Source: Bacillus sp. 1NLA3E
GTDB taxonomy: Bacteria; Bacillota; Bacilli; Bacillales; Cytobacillaceae
DNA: 64,000 nucleotides
Reading direction: 5' to 3'
Assembly: GCF_000242895.2 (NCBI RefSeq)
Contig: NC_021171.1
Coordinates: forward strand, 1,584,001 to 1,648,000
The notes beneath the pieces were generated by a model that saw nothing but the letters and a program-made list of their open reading frames with translations, was not told the DNA's origin and ran no database searches. Positions 26,563 to 34,864 of this stretch are shown here, in pieces. The position numbers and the translations under genes are program-made. Each line of letters begins with the position of its first letter. The first letter of the stretch is position 1.

Positions 26563-27270
26563 ATGATCCATACCTATTTGGGTGAGACAATCAGTTTTGA
26601 TATAGTTTATAAAAAGCGGACAAGCATGGGGATTTATATAGATTTTTATGGAAATGTTGAAGTTCAGGTTCCTAAAGGAACAGCAGAAGAACAAGTGATT
26701 AAACTATTAGAGGGAAAATGGGAAATCATTCAGCAGAAAATAAAGGAAATGAAGGATAGAGCTACTGGGAGCACGGAGAAGTTCTATAATGAGGGTGAAT
26801 CCTTTCTTTATTTAGGGAACACTGTTTCCATCCTAATTTCCCAGGATATAAACATCAAGAAAGACAAAGTTGTGTTGGAGGGTGATAAGCTGCACGTGTA
26901 TGTGAAGGATCATGAAGATGAGAAAATAAAACAGGCTTTAAAACGTTTTTATTTTCAAAAGTGTAAAGCGCTAGTAGAGAAACGGATTCAATTCTATCAA
27001 AGCAATTTTAAATTAAAACCGCGCTCGATCCGTATTTCTGATAATAATAGTACTTGGGGTACCTGCGATTCGATGCGACAATTAACGTTCAATTGGAAGT
27101 TGGCAATGGCACCAATGGAGGTGATTGACTACGTAGTCGTTCATGAAATGTGTCATATGCTCCATATGAATCACGATCGATCCTTTTGGCGCCTTGTTGG
27201 TAAAATAATTCCCGATTATGAAGAGCGACAAAACTGGTTAACTTTATCAAGTTGGAAAATGATTGTTTAA
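26563..27270 (+). CDS. YgjP-like zinc metallopeptidase (M48-like, UPF/DUF45)
   Basis: A 235-residue SprT/YgjP-type protein. The C-terminal metal site is HEMCHMLHMNHDRSFW (HExxH plus a downstream His), preceded by the family's NNSTWGTCDSMRQLTFNWKLAMAP. In vivo substrates are not known for this family. Its end overlaps the following HEAT-repeat frame, but the real start of that gene is probably 57 bp downstream. Confidence 0.83.
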   Translation: MIHTYLGETISFDIVYKKRTSMGIYIDFYGNVEVQVPKGTAEEQVIKLLEGKWEIIQQKIKEMKDRATGSTEKFYNEGESFLYLGNTVSILISQDINIKKDKVVLEGDKLHVYVKDHEDEKIKQALKRFYFQKCKALVEKRIQFYQSNFKLKPRSIRISDNNSTWGTCDSMRQLTFNWKLAMAPMEVIDYVVVHEMCHMLHMNHDRSFWRLVGKIIPDYEERQNWLTLSSWKMIV

Positions 27271-27326
27271 TGGATTTAGGTTATGATAAAGGCGAAGGAT
27301 TATATAATAGAAGGAGTTTGGAGCGA

Positions 27327-27770
27327 TTGAAAAATACAGAAGAAAAAAGAACATTACCTGAGAATTATGAAGAATTAAAAAAACAGGCAAATCGAACGGC
27401 TGATTGGCGAGAACGACTCCATGCAGTGGAAGAGTTAGGACAATGGAAGAATAAATACGTAATCGAGATCTTGATGCGATTAATGAAAAATGATGCTGTG
27501 TACAAGATTCAAGAAGCTGCTTACCAAAACTTGAAAAGATTAGGTGAAGATGTAGAGTTACCGCCACGGAAAAAAGGTGATTTGGTTAAAGATGTTTCTA
27601 AAGTTATCATAAGAATCAAAAAAAGTTTGCCAGAAGGTCATAGCTATAAAGAGTTTAAAGAGAAATTACAGAAGATGAGACTAGATGTGTATGATACATA
27701 CGAAGGCGATATGGGAGCCGATTTTGATAAGTGGCTTAAAACCAAGTGGGAAACACTTTCTAAAAGGTAG
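27327..27770 (+). CDS. HEAT-repeat domain protein
   Basis: A 147-residue helical-repeat protein: RTADWRERLHAVEELGQWKN...VIEILMRLMKNDAVYKIQEAAYQNL is two HEAT-type units, followed by a charged KKGDLVKDVSKVIIRIKKSLP tail. It is common and unnamed in Bacillus. TTG 27327 gives the usual MKNTEEKRTLPENYEEL start and has AAGGAG upstream; ATG 27252 would overlap the metallopeptidase gene. Role unknown, probably a protein-protein scaffold. Confidence 0.72.
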   Translation: MKNTEEKRTLPENYEELKKQANRTADWRERLHAVEELGQWKNKYVIEILMRLMKNDAVYKIQEAAYQNLKRLGEDVELPPRKKGDLVKDVSKVIIRIKKSLPEGHSYKEFKEKLQKMRLDVYDTYEGDMGADFDKWLKTKWETLSKR

Positions 27771-27803
27771 GATTACATAATGCTTCATTATCACATAAAG
27801 CTT

Positions 27804-27836
27804 AAAACCCGATTTCATAACTGGAATCGGGTTTTT
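27804..27836 (+). terminator. Terminator after the HEAT gene
   Basis: AAAACCCGATT and AATCGGGTTTTT form an 11-bp stem. Confidence 0.75.
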
Positions 27837-27913
27837 AGCATGCTAGGACGGATAATGATAGGGAATAGTAGAAACGAATAAACTAACTAAACTTGATCCC
27901 AATCAATTAACAA

Positions 27914-27928
27914 TGAAAATCATTATCA
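27914..27928. promoter_or_regulatory. Fur-box-like site upstream of an acyltransferase
   Basis: TGAAAATCATTATCA differs from the 7-1-7 Fur core TGATAATNATTATCA at one position. A comparable site precedes the FTR1 iron permease at 53266. Confidence 0.5.
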
Positions 27929-28007
27929 TATAATAGGGGTGGAAATGAATCTTTCTATTAAAAGTTTTTGTAGCATGATTTTATTTGAAAGTGAAGCGAG
28001 GGAAAGT

Positions 28008-28709
28008 ATGCGAACTCTATTATTTCAAGGATATTTATGGGGTTATATTTTAAGTAAAGCAAACAAAACCTTTACTATCAACAAATTAAATAAAGTGGGT
28101 AAGTACAAAGAAAAATTAGAATTAATTAATAAGCTGATTTTACAATGCACAAAAAAATTGGTTAAAATTTCAGGTGCCGATGTAACAGTAACAGGAACAG
28201 ATAATGTTCCTTTAGATGAACCCGTCTTATATGTTGGGAACCATCAAAGTAATATGGATATTCCCCTTTTATATTCAACTGCTCCTCAAACTATGGCGTT
28301 TGTCACAAAAAAGGAAATGGAAAAAATCCCTTTATTGGGTTATTGGATGAAAGAGCGAGGCTGCGTGTTTATCGACAGGGATAACGCTCGTAGCTCTTTA
28401 AAGGCAATTAACCAAGCCATAGAAAATTTAAAATTAGGTCATGCCATGGCGATTTTCCCTGAAGGAACAAGAAGCAAAGGTCCTCAAGTAGGAGATTTTA
28501 AATCGGGTAGTTTAAGGATAGCGATTAAATCAGGAGTTAAAGTTATTCCTGTTTCTATCAAGGATTCTTACAAATTGATCGAAAAAAATGGAAAAAATAC
28601 ACCTGCGAAAGTCTCTTTGCATTATTCTGAACCCATTGATTCAAAAAAATTTAAAGGGACAAACGAGCTAGCTGCAGAAGTTTTAGCACAAATAAAAAAA
28701 CATTTGTAA
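28008..28709 (+). CDS. PlsC-type lysophospholipid acyltransferase, second copy
   Basis: A 233-residue 1-acyl-glycerol-3-phosphate acyltransferase: VGNHQSNMDIP (H-x4-D), ERGCVFIDRDN, the lysophosphatidate motif FPEGTRSKG, and VKVIPVSI. ATG 28008 has GAGGGAAAG upstream and yields a typical N terminus; ATG 27945 (AGGGGTGG upstream) would add 21 residues. A Fur-like box lies about 80 bp upstream, which is unexpected for a phospholipid gene. Confidence 0.85.
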   Translation: MRTLLFQGYLWGYILSKANKTFTINKLNKVGKYKEKLELINKLILQCTKKLVKISGADVTVTGTDNVPLDEPVLYVGNHQSNMDIPLLYSTAPQTMAFVTKKEMEKIPLLGYWMKERGCVFIDRDNARSSLKAINQAIENLKLGHAMAIFPEGTRSKGPQVGDFKSGSLRIAIKSGVKVIPVSIKDSYKLIEKNGKNTPAKVSLHYSEPIDSKKFKGTNELAAEVLAQIKKHL

Positions 28710-28753
28710 TATATCTCGGAAGTGAATTGTGTAAAAGAATTCTGGCTGTTGCC

Positions 28754-28788
28754 TGCTACTATTAAAATGTAGGAGGTTTTTTTCTCGT
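28754..28788 (+). terminator. Probable terminator
   Basis: CCTGCTACT and GTAGGAGGTTTTTTTC form an imperfect stem with a T-run. Confidence 0.5.
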
Positions 28789-28869
28789 TTTAACAAAACG
28801 ACATTATTATGGTGCATAAAGGTATAAATAGGTATAATAGTCATATGATATTTCAAAATAAGGAAGGAA

Positions 28870-29139
28870 ATGAATAATATGGAATGGAATCAAGATGCAA
28901 AGGATTTATTGGAGGAACTAGTAAAACCAATCCCAGTTTTTGTACGTCCAATGGTTAAAAAGAAAATAGAGTCTATTATTTTGGATGGAGTCGAGGGAGA
29001 AAATGTATGCAAGGATGATGTGGTAAAAGGGTACATCATTGCATCACCCGGTGAAATGCAAGAACGGGCTATTAAGCTGCTAAAAGCAAAAGGAATTGAT
29101 TTAGCGCCTTTTGATGATTTGCTAGGACAAGTAAAATAA
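28870..29139 (+). CDS. Small PCP_red-domain protein
   Basis: An 89-residue soluble protein. The segment LEELVKPIPVFVRPMVKKKIES...DDVVKGYIIASP matches the short PCP_red domain (found at the C terminus of light-independent protochlorophyllide reductase subunits and alone in Bacillus proteins of unknown role). No photosynthesis function is implied. AGGAAGG precedes ATG 28870. A terminator follows directly. Confidence 0.68.
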   Translation: MNNMEWNQDAKDLLEELVKPIPVFVRPMVKKKIESIILDGVEGENVCKDDVVKGYIIASPGEMQERAIKLLKAKGIDLAPFDDLLGQVK

Positions 29140-29148
29140 TAATTAAAG

Positions 29149-29184
29149 CAAAGGTCAACTTATGGAATAGCGTTGACCTTTGTT
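29149..29184 (+). terminator. Terminator (AAAGGTCAAC / GTTGACCTTT)
   Basis: A perfect 10-bp stem followed by GTTCATTCTTTT. It may also serve the converging gene on the minus strand. Confidence 0.65.
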
Positions 29185-29229
29185 CATTCTTTTCGGGTTG
29201 ATGGAGTAAATAGACTTCGGGGCTTTTGA

Positions 29230-30051
29230 TCATTTTTCTTTGGTCTTAACGTGGGTAATTAACCCGTCATAATTGGTAATGTAAAACTCTATATTTGGCA
29301 CTTCCTCTAATAAATGCTCCTGGACTAATAAAAAAGTATTTACACGACGTAAGTGGTCATACGGCAAAGTAGGGTATTCATTATGTTCTTTAACATATTG
29401 GTCAACCGCTTTTTGAACTTTATCCATAAGAGGGGGGATGTGTTTTTCGTGTTCTTCAAAAATATCATAGGTCTCTTTGGACAAATAAAACTTTTGCGTA
29501 GGGGTTCTTGGTAAGTATCGACGCAACTGACTAAAATCTATACTGTAATCATCGTTCACTAGTATAGTTCGATAGGTTCCCTGTGGAAGGTTGTCAGAAA
29601 ATTTTCGAACCGCTTTGATAACATCTTCTTTGGTGATTTCATCTTTGAATTTATCATCGACTGCTTTTGTTTCTTTCTTTTTAGATTTAAAAAAAGGAAA
29701 AAAGAATGATTTCTCTTTATTAGTGGAAGCGTTCTCAAAAGTGTAAATTGTTCGTGCTATTAAAAGCAAACAGGCTTTGGTTTGTTCTTCGGTAAAGAAA
29801 AGTAAATCAAAGATGAAACGGATTACTGGGAATTCATCCTCTTCGTAGGGTTCTACCTCAACCATGTCATTTGAATAACTATTCAGACGCAGTTCTGCTT
29901 CAACAACTTTGGCGGTTTCAAGGGCCTCCTTGACTGTCACTTTCACTGTGGGAAAGTCTCCTTCATACCCATAAAAGGTAAAGCCTTCTGGCAGATGGTT
30001 GGTTAAAAAATATTCATAGGTTTGTTGAATTTCGGCTTCTTTCGATAACAT
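29230..30051 (-). CDS. Hypothetical protein, DUF3939-like C-terminal domain
   Basis: A 273-residue soluble protein. The C-terminal half (KDEITKEDVIKAVRKFSDNLPQGTYRTILVNDDYSIDFSQLRRYL...PTQKFYLSKETYDIFEEHEKHIP) resembles the Bacillus DUF3939 family, function unknown. The N-terminal half (residues 1-110) has a mixed alpha/beta composition I do not recognise, and a lysine-rich low-complexity linker joins the two. ATG 30051 is preferred because GGAGGAAT lies seven bases upstream. Confidence 0.6.
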   Translation of the reverse strand: MLSKEAEIQQTYEYFLTNHLPEGFTFYGYEGDFPTVKVTVKEALETAKVVEAELRLNSYSNDMVEVEPYEEDEFPVIRFIFDLLFFTEEQTKACLLLIARTIYTFENASTNKEKSFFFPFFKSKKKETKAVDDKFKDEITKEDVIKAVRKFSDNLPQGTYRTILVNDDYSIDFSQLRRYLPRTPTQKFYLSKETYDIFEEHEKHIPPLMDKVQKAVDQYVKEHNEYPTLPYDHLRRVNTFLLVQEHLLEEVPNIEFYITNYDGLITHVKTKEK

Positions 30052-30394
30052 CTGTAATTCCTCCATTTCTCTATCAAATTTATTATCACGTTATGTAGGA
30101 AAATAGGAAAAAAGGGATGATATACCATCCATTTCTATTTTACTCCCAATCTCTGAAGTTTCAATGTATTCTAAACATTCTTTTGGTTAATTCTTCCGAA
30201 AAATCAATAAATTAAGCAAGTGGACAAACCTTCAGCTTCAATGATGAACACCAGATCAAAGTGAAAAAGAGATCTTAAGATTCTGGTAGAGTATAATCAG
30301 CATAAGCAAGGTAAATGGTGGCGGCCTAATGATCGCAGAGTAAAAGCTGTCATATTGGTGGCTGTTTCTTTATATAGTTCAGGGAGGGGATCTT
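30052..30394. other. Intergenic region without recognised feature
   Basis: About 340 bp between the DUF3939-like gene and the VOC gene. It holds the promoters of both; no stem-loop, repeat or coding remnant stands out. Confidence 0.4.
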
Positions 30395-30772
30395 ATGGTG
30401 AGTAAAGCTAGTATTGCTCCATGGCTTTCGGTGAGAAATGTAAAGGAGTCATTAGAATTTTATTTGGCAGCGTTCGGGGCGACTGAAGTTTATCGACTTG
30501 AAGACGATACTGGAAAGCCAGTTGTCGCTCATCTATCCATAAATGAGGCGGATTTTTGGATTCAAGAGGACCTAAACTGTAACTTTGAGTCAGCAAGTCG
30601 GGGATTTTTTCGGATGATTCTCACAGTTGAGAATCCAGATTGGGTATTCCAACAAGCCCTTTTAGCAGGAGCAGATAAAGTATCGGATGTAAGTGACGAC
30701 CATGGCTGGAGAATTGGACATCTCATCGATCCCTTTGGCTACCACTGGGAAATTGGCAAGCCAATTAACTAA
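30395..30772 (+). CDS. VOC (glyoxalase/bleomycin-resistance) superfamily protein
   Basis: A 125-residue protein with the beta-alpha-beta-beta-beta repeats of the vicinal oxygen chelate fold: APWLSVRNVKESLEFYLAAFGATEVYRLED at the start, and DPFGYHWEIGKP, with the usual His and Glu metal ligands, at the end. It resembles PhnB/YdfO-type stand-alone VOC proteins. GGGAGGGG precedes ATG 30395. Confidence 0.8.
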   Translation: MVSKASIAPWLSVRNVKESLEFYLAAFGATEVYRLEDDTGKPVVAHLSINEADFWIQEDLNCNFESASRGFFRMILTVENPDWVFQQALLAGADKVSDVSDDHGWRIGHLIDPFGYHWEIGKPIN

Positions 30773-30892
30773 TGTACCTGTGCTCTATGATGATGAAAAT
30801 GAATAAAGTATTGCTCTAGCCATTGTTTAAAATAATGCTCCAAAGTAAACACTTGCAATATTAATGGGACAAGTAGAAAAGGAGAGATGAAA

Positions 30893-31273
30893 ATGATAAA
30901 AAAATTAGGCCAAATTATGTTGTATGTAAATAACCAAGAAGAGATATTGAAATTTTGGACAGAGAAAGTAGGGTTTATCTTGGTTTCTGAAGAAGATAAC
31001 GGCGAAGGTCTAAAATGGTTTGAAATTGCTCCAACTAAGGAAGCAGAAACTAGTTTCGTACTCCACAATAAAGAATTAATTGCTAAAATGCATCCTGAGT
31101 TAAATCTTAATACGCCTTCGCTAATGTTTTATTCGGAGGATGTCGATAAATTATATCAAGACTTTTTGGATAAAAATATTAAAGTCGGAGAAATGGTAAA
31201 TATGCCTAATGGTAAGGTCTTTAACTTTGCTGATAATGAAGATAATTATTTTGCGGTCATGGAAAAGCTGTGA
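30893..31273 (+). CDS. VOC superfamily protein (second)
   Basis: A 126-residue VOC protein: KLGQIMLYVNNQEEILKFWTEKVGFILVSE at the start and NFADNEDNYFAVME at the end. ATG 30893 is preferred over 30887 because AAAGGAGAG then has normal spacing. It is only distantly similar to the preceding VOC protein, so a recent tandem duplication is unlikely. Substrate unknown. Confidence 0.8.
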   Translation: MIKKLGQIMLYVNNQEEILKFWTEKVGFILVSEEDNGEGLKWFEIAPTKEAETSFVLHNKELIAKMHPELNLNTPSLMFYSEDVDKLYQDFLDKNIKVGEMVNMPNGKVFNFADNEDNYFAVMEKL

Positions 31274-31403
31274 ATATTTCCCGATACCAAAATCATAACT
31301 AACACTTCTTATAGATGGTCCATCCTAAGAAGAGAAGATGAAGGGTTTACACTTCGGTTTGTTCCGAAATGTAATCCTTCTTTATTGCTATCTTTGTCCT
31401 TGC

Positions 31404-31931
31404 CTAAATTTCGGTATTGACCGAAATGAGGACAACAGCAGTGTCATCACCGATATTTTTAACGTAATGTGAGACACTTGCACACCAGCTGAAAGTATCA
31501 CCTTCTTCGAGAATAAACGAGTCTTCCCCTTGTTCAGCAAGGATTTTCCCCTTTAAAACAAGATGGCATTCCTCGCCTTCATGCGCTTTTTTCTCTCCTG
31601 TTGAAGCACCTGGGGGAATTTCAACCAATCTCATACTTAAACTCCCTCTCATTGCCAAATTTTCTACCTTTAAATCTGTGCCTTTTGCGATTGTATACTC
31701 TCTTTCATTTTTTCTAACAACGCTCATATGTTGATCTTTTTCTAAAAGTAAATAAGGCAAAGGAACTTTTAGGAAATTGGCGATCGTTTGCAGTGTACTG
31801 ATGGATGGAGACGTGTTGTTGTTTTCGACGTTGCTTATAAATCCCTTCGATAGGCCCGTTTCCTCACACAGTTGAGCGATTGTTATTTTTTTTCTATTTC
31901 TAATTGTTCGAATTTTAGTACCGATATTCAT
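31404..31931 (-). CDS. XRE-family regulator with C-terminal cupin
   Basis: A 175-residue regulator: helix-turn-helix (IAQLCEETGLSKGFISNVENNNTSPSISTLQTIANFL) followed by a cupin fold (GASTGEKKAHEGEECHLVLKG...EEGDTFSWCASVSHYVKNIGD). Relatives such as PuuR-type regulators sense small metabolites. ATG 31931 has GAGGTGG seven bases upstream. It diverges from the esterase/dioxygenase pair and is the natural candidate to control it. Confidence 0.84.
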   Translation of the reverse strand: MNIGTKIRTIRNRKKITIAQLCEETGLSKGFISNVENNNTSPSISTLQTIANFLKVPLPYLLLEKDQHMSVVRKNEREYTIAKGTDLKVENLAMRGSLSMRLVEIPPGASTGEKKAHEGEECHLVLKGKILAEQGEDSFILEEGDTFSWCASVSHYVKNIGDDTAVVLISVNTEI

Positions 31932-32154
31932 ATTTTGCCACCTCAAAAGTTTCTCAATAGTAAACTTAATTACATATTACCAAAATAATAATTGACTGGC
32001 TACACTATTATTTGTTATTATTTAAGAAACTATTATTCATATAAGGAAATAAATATAAGAATTATTAGATATGTTTTACACTCTGGTCTAATTTTAGATA
32101 TCTATTTTTATTAAAATAAATCCTTGTGTAAAAAAATGAAAGGAAGAGAGTTAA

Positions 32155-32793
32155 ATGGAAGCACCCATGATTTATGAACTTCGTCCACCAAAGAATATAA
32201 TTCATGGCAAAAAGTATCCGGCCTTATTCGTCATGCATGGGATAGGAAGTAACGAACAAAACATGCTAACACTGGTTGGTGACTTAGATGATCACTTCTA
32301 TATTTTCAGCATTAGAGGTCCACTAACCCACGGGCCAGGATTTTCATACTTTACCATTCAAGAATATGGTAAGCCAGATCGGGAAGTATTCGATCAGGGA
32401 ATTATGAAATTAACAAACTTTATTGATTATGCAGCTAATCAGTATCCTCTGGATTTAAGCAGATTTTACTTACTTGGTTTTAGCCAGGGGGCGATTATTG
32501 CGATGACATTGGGGCTAAAACTTGGAAACAAGATTAAAGGTGTAGTGGCACTTAGCGGATATATTCCTCATTTTGTTAAGGAAGAATACGAAATCAATCC
32601 TGGCAAAGAATTATCATTATTTATTTCACATGGGCAATATGATCAGGTTCTACCATTTGAATGGGGTAAGGAAAATGTTAATTATTTTTCAAAGATAGGG
32701 GTACCAATTACTTTTAAAACTTATCCAGAAGGTCACACGGTATCCGAAAAAAATAATCAAGATTTTAAAGAATGGTTAAGGAAAGATTTATAA
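32155..32793 (+). CDS. Alpha/beta hydrolase (phospholipase/carboxylesterase, MhqD-like)
   Basis: A 212-residue serine esterase: oxyanion segment FVMHGIGSNEQNM, nucleophile elbow GFSQG, Asp region HGQYDQVLPF and catalytic His in YPEGHTVSE. It is similar in layout to B. subtilis MhqD-type esterases of quinone/catechol stress regulons. The downstream extradiol dioxygenase start lies 27 bp after its stop, so they form an operon. Confidence 0.82.
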   Translation: MEAPMIYELRPPKNIIHGKKYPALFVMHGIGSNEQNMLTLVGDLDDHFYIFSIRGPLTHGPGFSYFTIQEYGKPDREVFDQGIMKLTNFIDYAANQYPLDLSRFYLLGFSQGAIIAMTLGLKLGNKIKGVVALSGYIPHFVKEEYEINPGKELSLFISHGQYDQVLPFEWGKENVNYFSKIGVPITFKTYPEGHTVSEKNNQDFKEWLRKDL

Positions 32794-32820
32794 TTGAAAT
32801 CAAAAAAGGGGGAAACACAA

Positions 32821-33606
32821 ATGATGCCATCTTTATTTATTGCTCATGGAGCGCCATTAATTGCCATAGAAAATAATGAGTACACAAAATTTTTAACTCA
32901 ATTGGGGCAGACACTGCCTCGGCCAAAGGCTGTTGTATTGTTTTCGGCACATTGGGAATCTAATAGTCAAAAGGTAAGCAAAATCGATCAATATCAAACA
33001 ATCCATGACTTTGGTGGATTTGATCCGGCTTTGTACCAAATTCAGTATCCTGTCCATGGTAATCAACAAATCACACAAGAAATAGAGGATCTATTCAATC
33101 AGAGTGGTGTGCCATTTGAAATCGAATCACAGCGTGGATTGGATCATGGAGCATGGATTGTCCTTCGTTTGCTGTATCCGGATGCTGATATTCCAGTTAT
33201 CGCCATGTCAGTTAATCCTAACCTTACTCCAGCGGAGCAATATAAAATAGGTAAAACATTATCTGTTTTAAGAGCTAATGATGTATTAATCATAGGTAGT
33301 GGAGGGACAGTGCACAACCTAAGAGCAATCAGTTGGGCAAACGACGGACAAGTGGATCAATGGGCACTTGAATTTGATAACTGGTTAGCGGTTCATTTGA
33401 ATAACTGGGATTTACCAGCTCTGTTTAAGTACGATTCACAGGCACCATCAGCCGAATTTGCTGTTCCGCCTTATGGGAAAGAGCATTTTGTTCCAATCTT
33501 TTACGCGATGGGTGCTGCAGATGACCATCAAAAAGCCAATTTACTTCATCGGAGTTTTCGATATGGAAACCTAAGCCAAAGTGTTTGGCAGTTTGGTGAA
33601 ATTTAG
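32821..33606 (+). CDS. Class III extradiol dioxygenase (4,5-DOPA dioxygenase-like)
   Basis: A 261-residue LigB/YgiD-type non-heme iron enzyme. Metal-binding His lie in SLFIAHGAP and VVLFSAHWES, with the acid/base and ligand regions RGLDHGAWIVL, IIGSGGTVHNLR and the conserved PYGKEHFVPIFYAMGAA. It opens catechol-type rings. ATG 32821 follows GGGGGAAACACAA; TTG 32794 is an in-frame alternative without a ribosome site. Paired with an esterase and an XRE-cupin regulator, it suggests catechol detoxification. Confidence 0.86.
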   Translation: MMPSLFIAHGAPLIAIENNEYTKFLTQLGQTLPRPKAVVLFSAHWESNSQKVSKIDQYQTIHDFGGFDPALYQIQYPVHGNQQITQEIEDLFNQSGVPFEIESQRGLDHGAWIVLRLLYPDADIPVIAMSVNPNLTPAEQYKIGKTLSVLRANDVLIIGSGGTVHNLRAISWANDGQVDQWALEFDNWLAVHLNNWDLPALFKYDSQAPSAEFAVPPYGKEHFVPIFYAMGAADDHQKANLLHRSFRYGNLSQSVWQFGEI

Positions 33607-33619
33607 AAGAGAATAAAAA

Positions 33620-33656
33620 ATGAGGCCTCCTACCATGATGGTAGGAGGTTTGTTTG
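33620..33656 (+). terminator. Terminator after the dioxygenase
   Basis: GCCTCCTACC and GGTAGGAGG pair and are followed by TTTGTTTG. Confidence 0.7.
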
Positions 33657-33765
33657 TGAATTCCCACATGATAAAATTAAAATTACGTATGTAACCTTTA
33701 GAAAAAAATCAGAGCACGAGTTCTATTTGTACAAAACTATATGTTTGAAGGGAGCTATATATATT

Positions 33766-34155
33766 ATGGAAGGAAACAAAATTACATTTAATACGATTGA
33801 TGAATACATAGTTCAATTTCCCCCTGAGGTTCAGGAAACACTTAAAACGTTAAGGAAAGTTATCAAAGAATTGGTCCCAGATGCAGTTGAAAAAATAAGT
33901 TATCAAATGCCAACTTTTGCTTTACACGGAAACCTCGTGCATTTTGCTGCCCATAAAAATCATATTGGATTTTATCCCGCTGCTAGTGGAATTGAGGCCT
34001 TTAAACATGAATTATCAGAATATAAAGGATCAAAAGGGGCAGTACAATTTCCAATAAATAAGCCCCTACCATATGAATTGATAAGCGAGATAGTCAAATT
34101 TAGAGCTGCTGAGAATATAAAGAAAGCTGAAGCCAAATTGAATAAGAAGAAATAA
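33766..34155 (+). CDS. DUF1801 (YdhG/YjbR-like) protein
   Basis: A 129-residue protein of the DUF1801 family: FPPEVQETLKTLRKVIKELVPDAVEKISYQMPTFALHGNLVHFAAHKNHIGFYP. Some relatives have been called iron chaperones (frataxin-like fold), but the role is not established. ATG 33766 is preferred over 33727. Confidence 0.75.
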   Translation: MEGNKITFNTIDEYIVQFPPEVQETLKTLRKVIKELVPDAVEKISYQMPTFALHGNLVHFAAHKNHIGFYPAASGIEAFKHELSEYKGSKGAVQFPINKPLPYELISEIVKFRAAENIKKAEAKLNKKK

Positions 34156-34210
34156 TTTCAAGGAAATTCTGGTTGAATATAAAATTTAATCCCAAAAAAA
34201 TAAAGTAGTT

Positions 34211-34265
34211 AGGGTGTTAGCTACCACACTTGGGCAAATGTCTTTTGTGGGCTTACACCCTTTCT
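34211..34265 (+). terminator. Imperfect long hairpin, possible terminator
   Basis: AGGGTGT..ACCACA and TGTGG..ACACCCT pair around a 20-base loop and are followed by TTTC, 55 bp after the DUF1801 gene. Confidence 0.4.
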
Positions 34266-34511
34266 ACGATTTTGGAACAATCATTGAACTAAATGGTATG
34301 GGACGGCCAGCAAGTAGTTGTAACCACTGGTAGTTCTCTAAATGAATATTAATGGAACAATGTTATTAAAGTAAGTCTATTTAATGTAGGGAAAATAAAT
34401 TTGGCATTCTACCATTATTTTTAACGAGTTATAGCCCTTACAGCTTTCCAGCCGGTATTTATAAATCTTTGCAACAGCGAGGGATATTAAGTTTAAGTGA
34501 GGCTTTATTAT

Positions 34512-34689
34512 ATGGATAAAAAAGTATTAATAATTTCTTCTGATAATACAGGTCATGGACATAAAAGCATCACAGAATCTTTGTGTGAAAAGATTGAAAT
34601 GGACTGGTATTAAGGTACATGTGGTAGATGGCTTTTCACTTGGTGGGTACTGTCTGTTAAAAGAGAAGACAGGGTCATACCGATTTTAA
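34512..34689 (+). pseudogene. MGDG-synthase-type glycosyltransferase, N-terminal remnant
   Basis: The frame starts MDKKVLIISSDNTGHGHKSI and hits a stop after IEMDWY. One base out of frame it continues WTGIKVHVVDGFSLGGY, then diverges and stops at 34689. S-DNTGHGHKS and VHVVDGFSLGG are the N-terminal signature of the UgtP/MGDG-synthase glycosyltransferase family. Only about 55 of some 370 expected residues remain, so the gene is both frameshifted and truncated. Confidence 0.65.
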
Positions 34690-34703
34690 AATAGGAAATT
34701 GGA

Positions 34704-34749
34704 AAGAGAGCCGCCCGTTCTAATTTTTAGAACAGGCGGCTCTTTTCTT
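34704..34749 (+). terminator. Strong terminator
   Basis: AAGAGCCGCCCGTTCT and AGAACAGGCGGCTCTTTTCTT form a 15-bp stem. It probably belonged to the now-broken glycosyltransferase gene. Confidence 0.75.
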
Positions 34750-34864
34750 ATGACTCGTGGCGGCTATTCCAGTAGAAGCAATTTATATTAAATTACAGGA
34801 AATAGCTGGACTTTTGTCGAAGTTATTGTGATATTTTTCTATTTTAATAAAGAAGGTTATCGAC

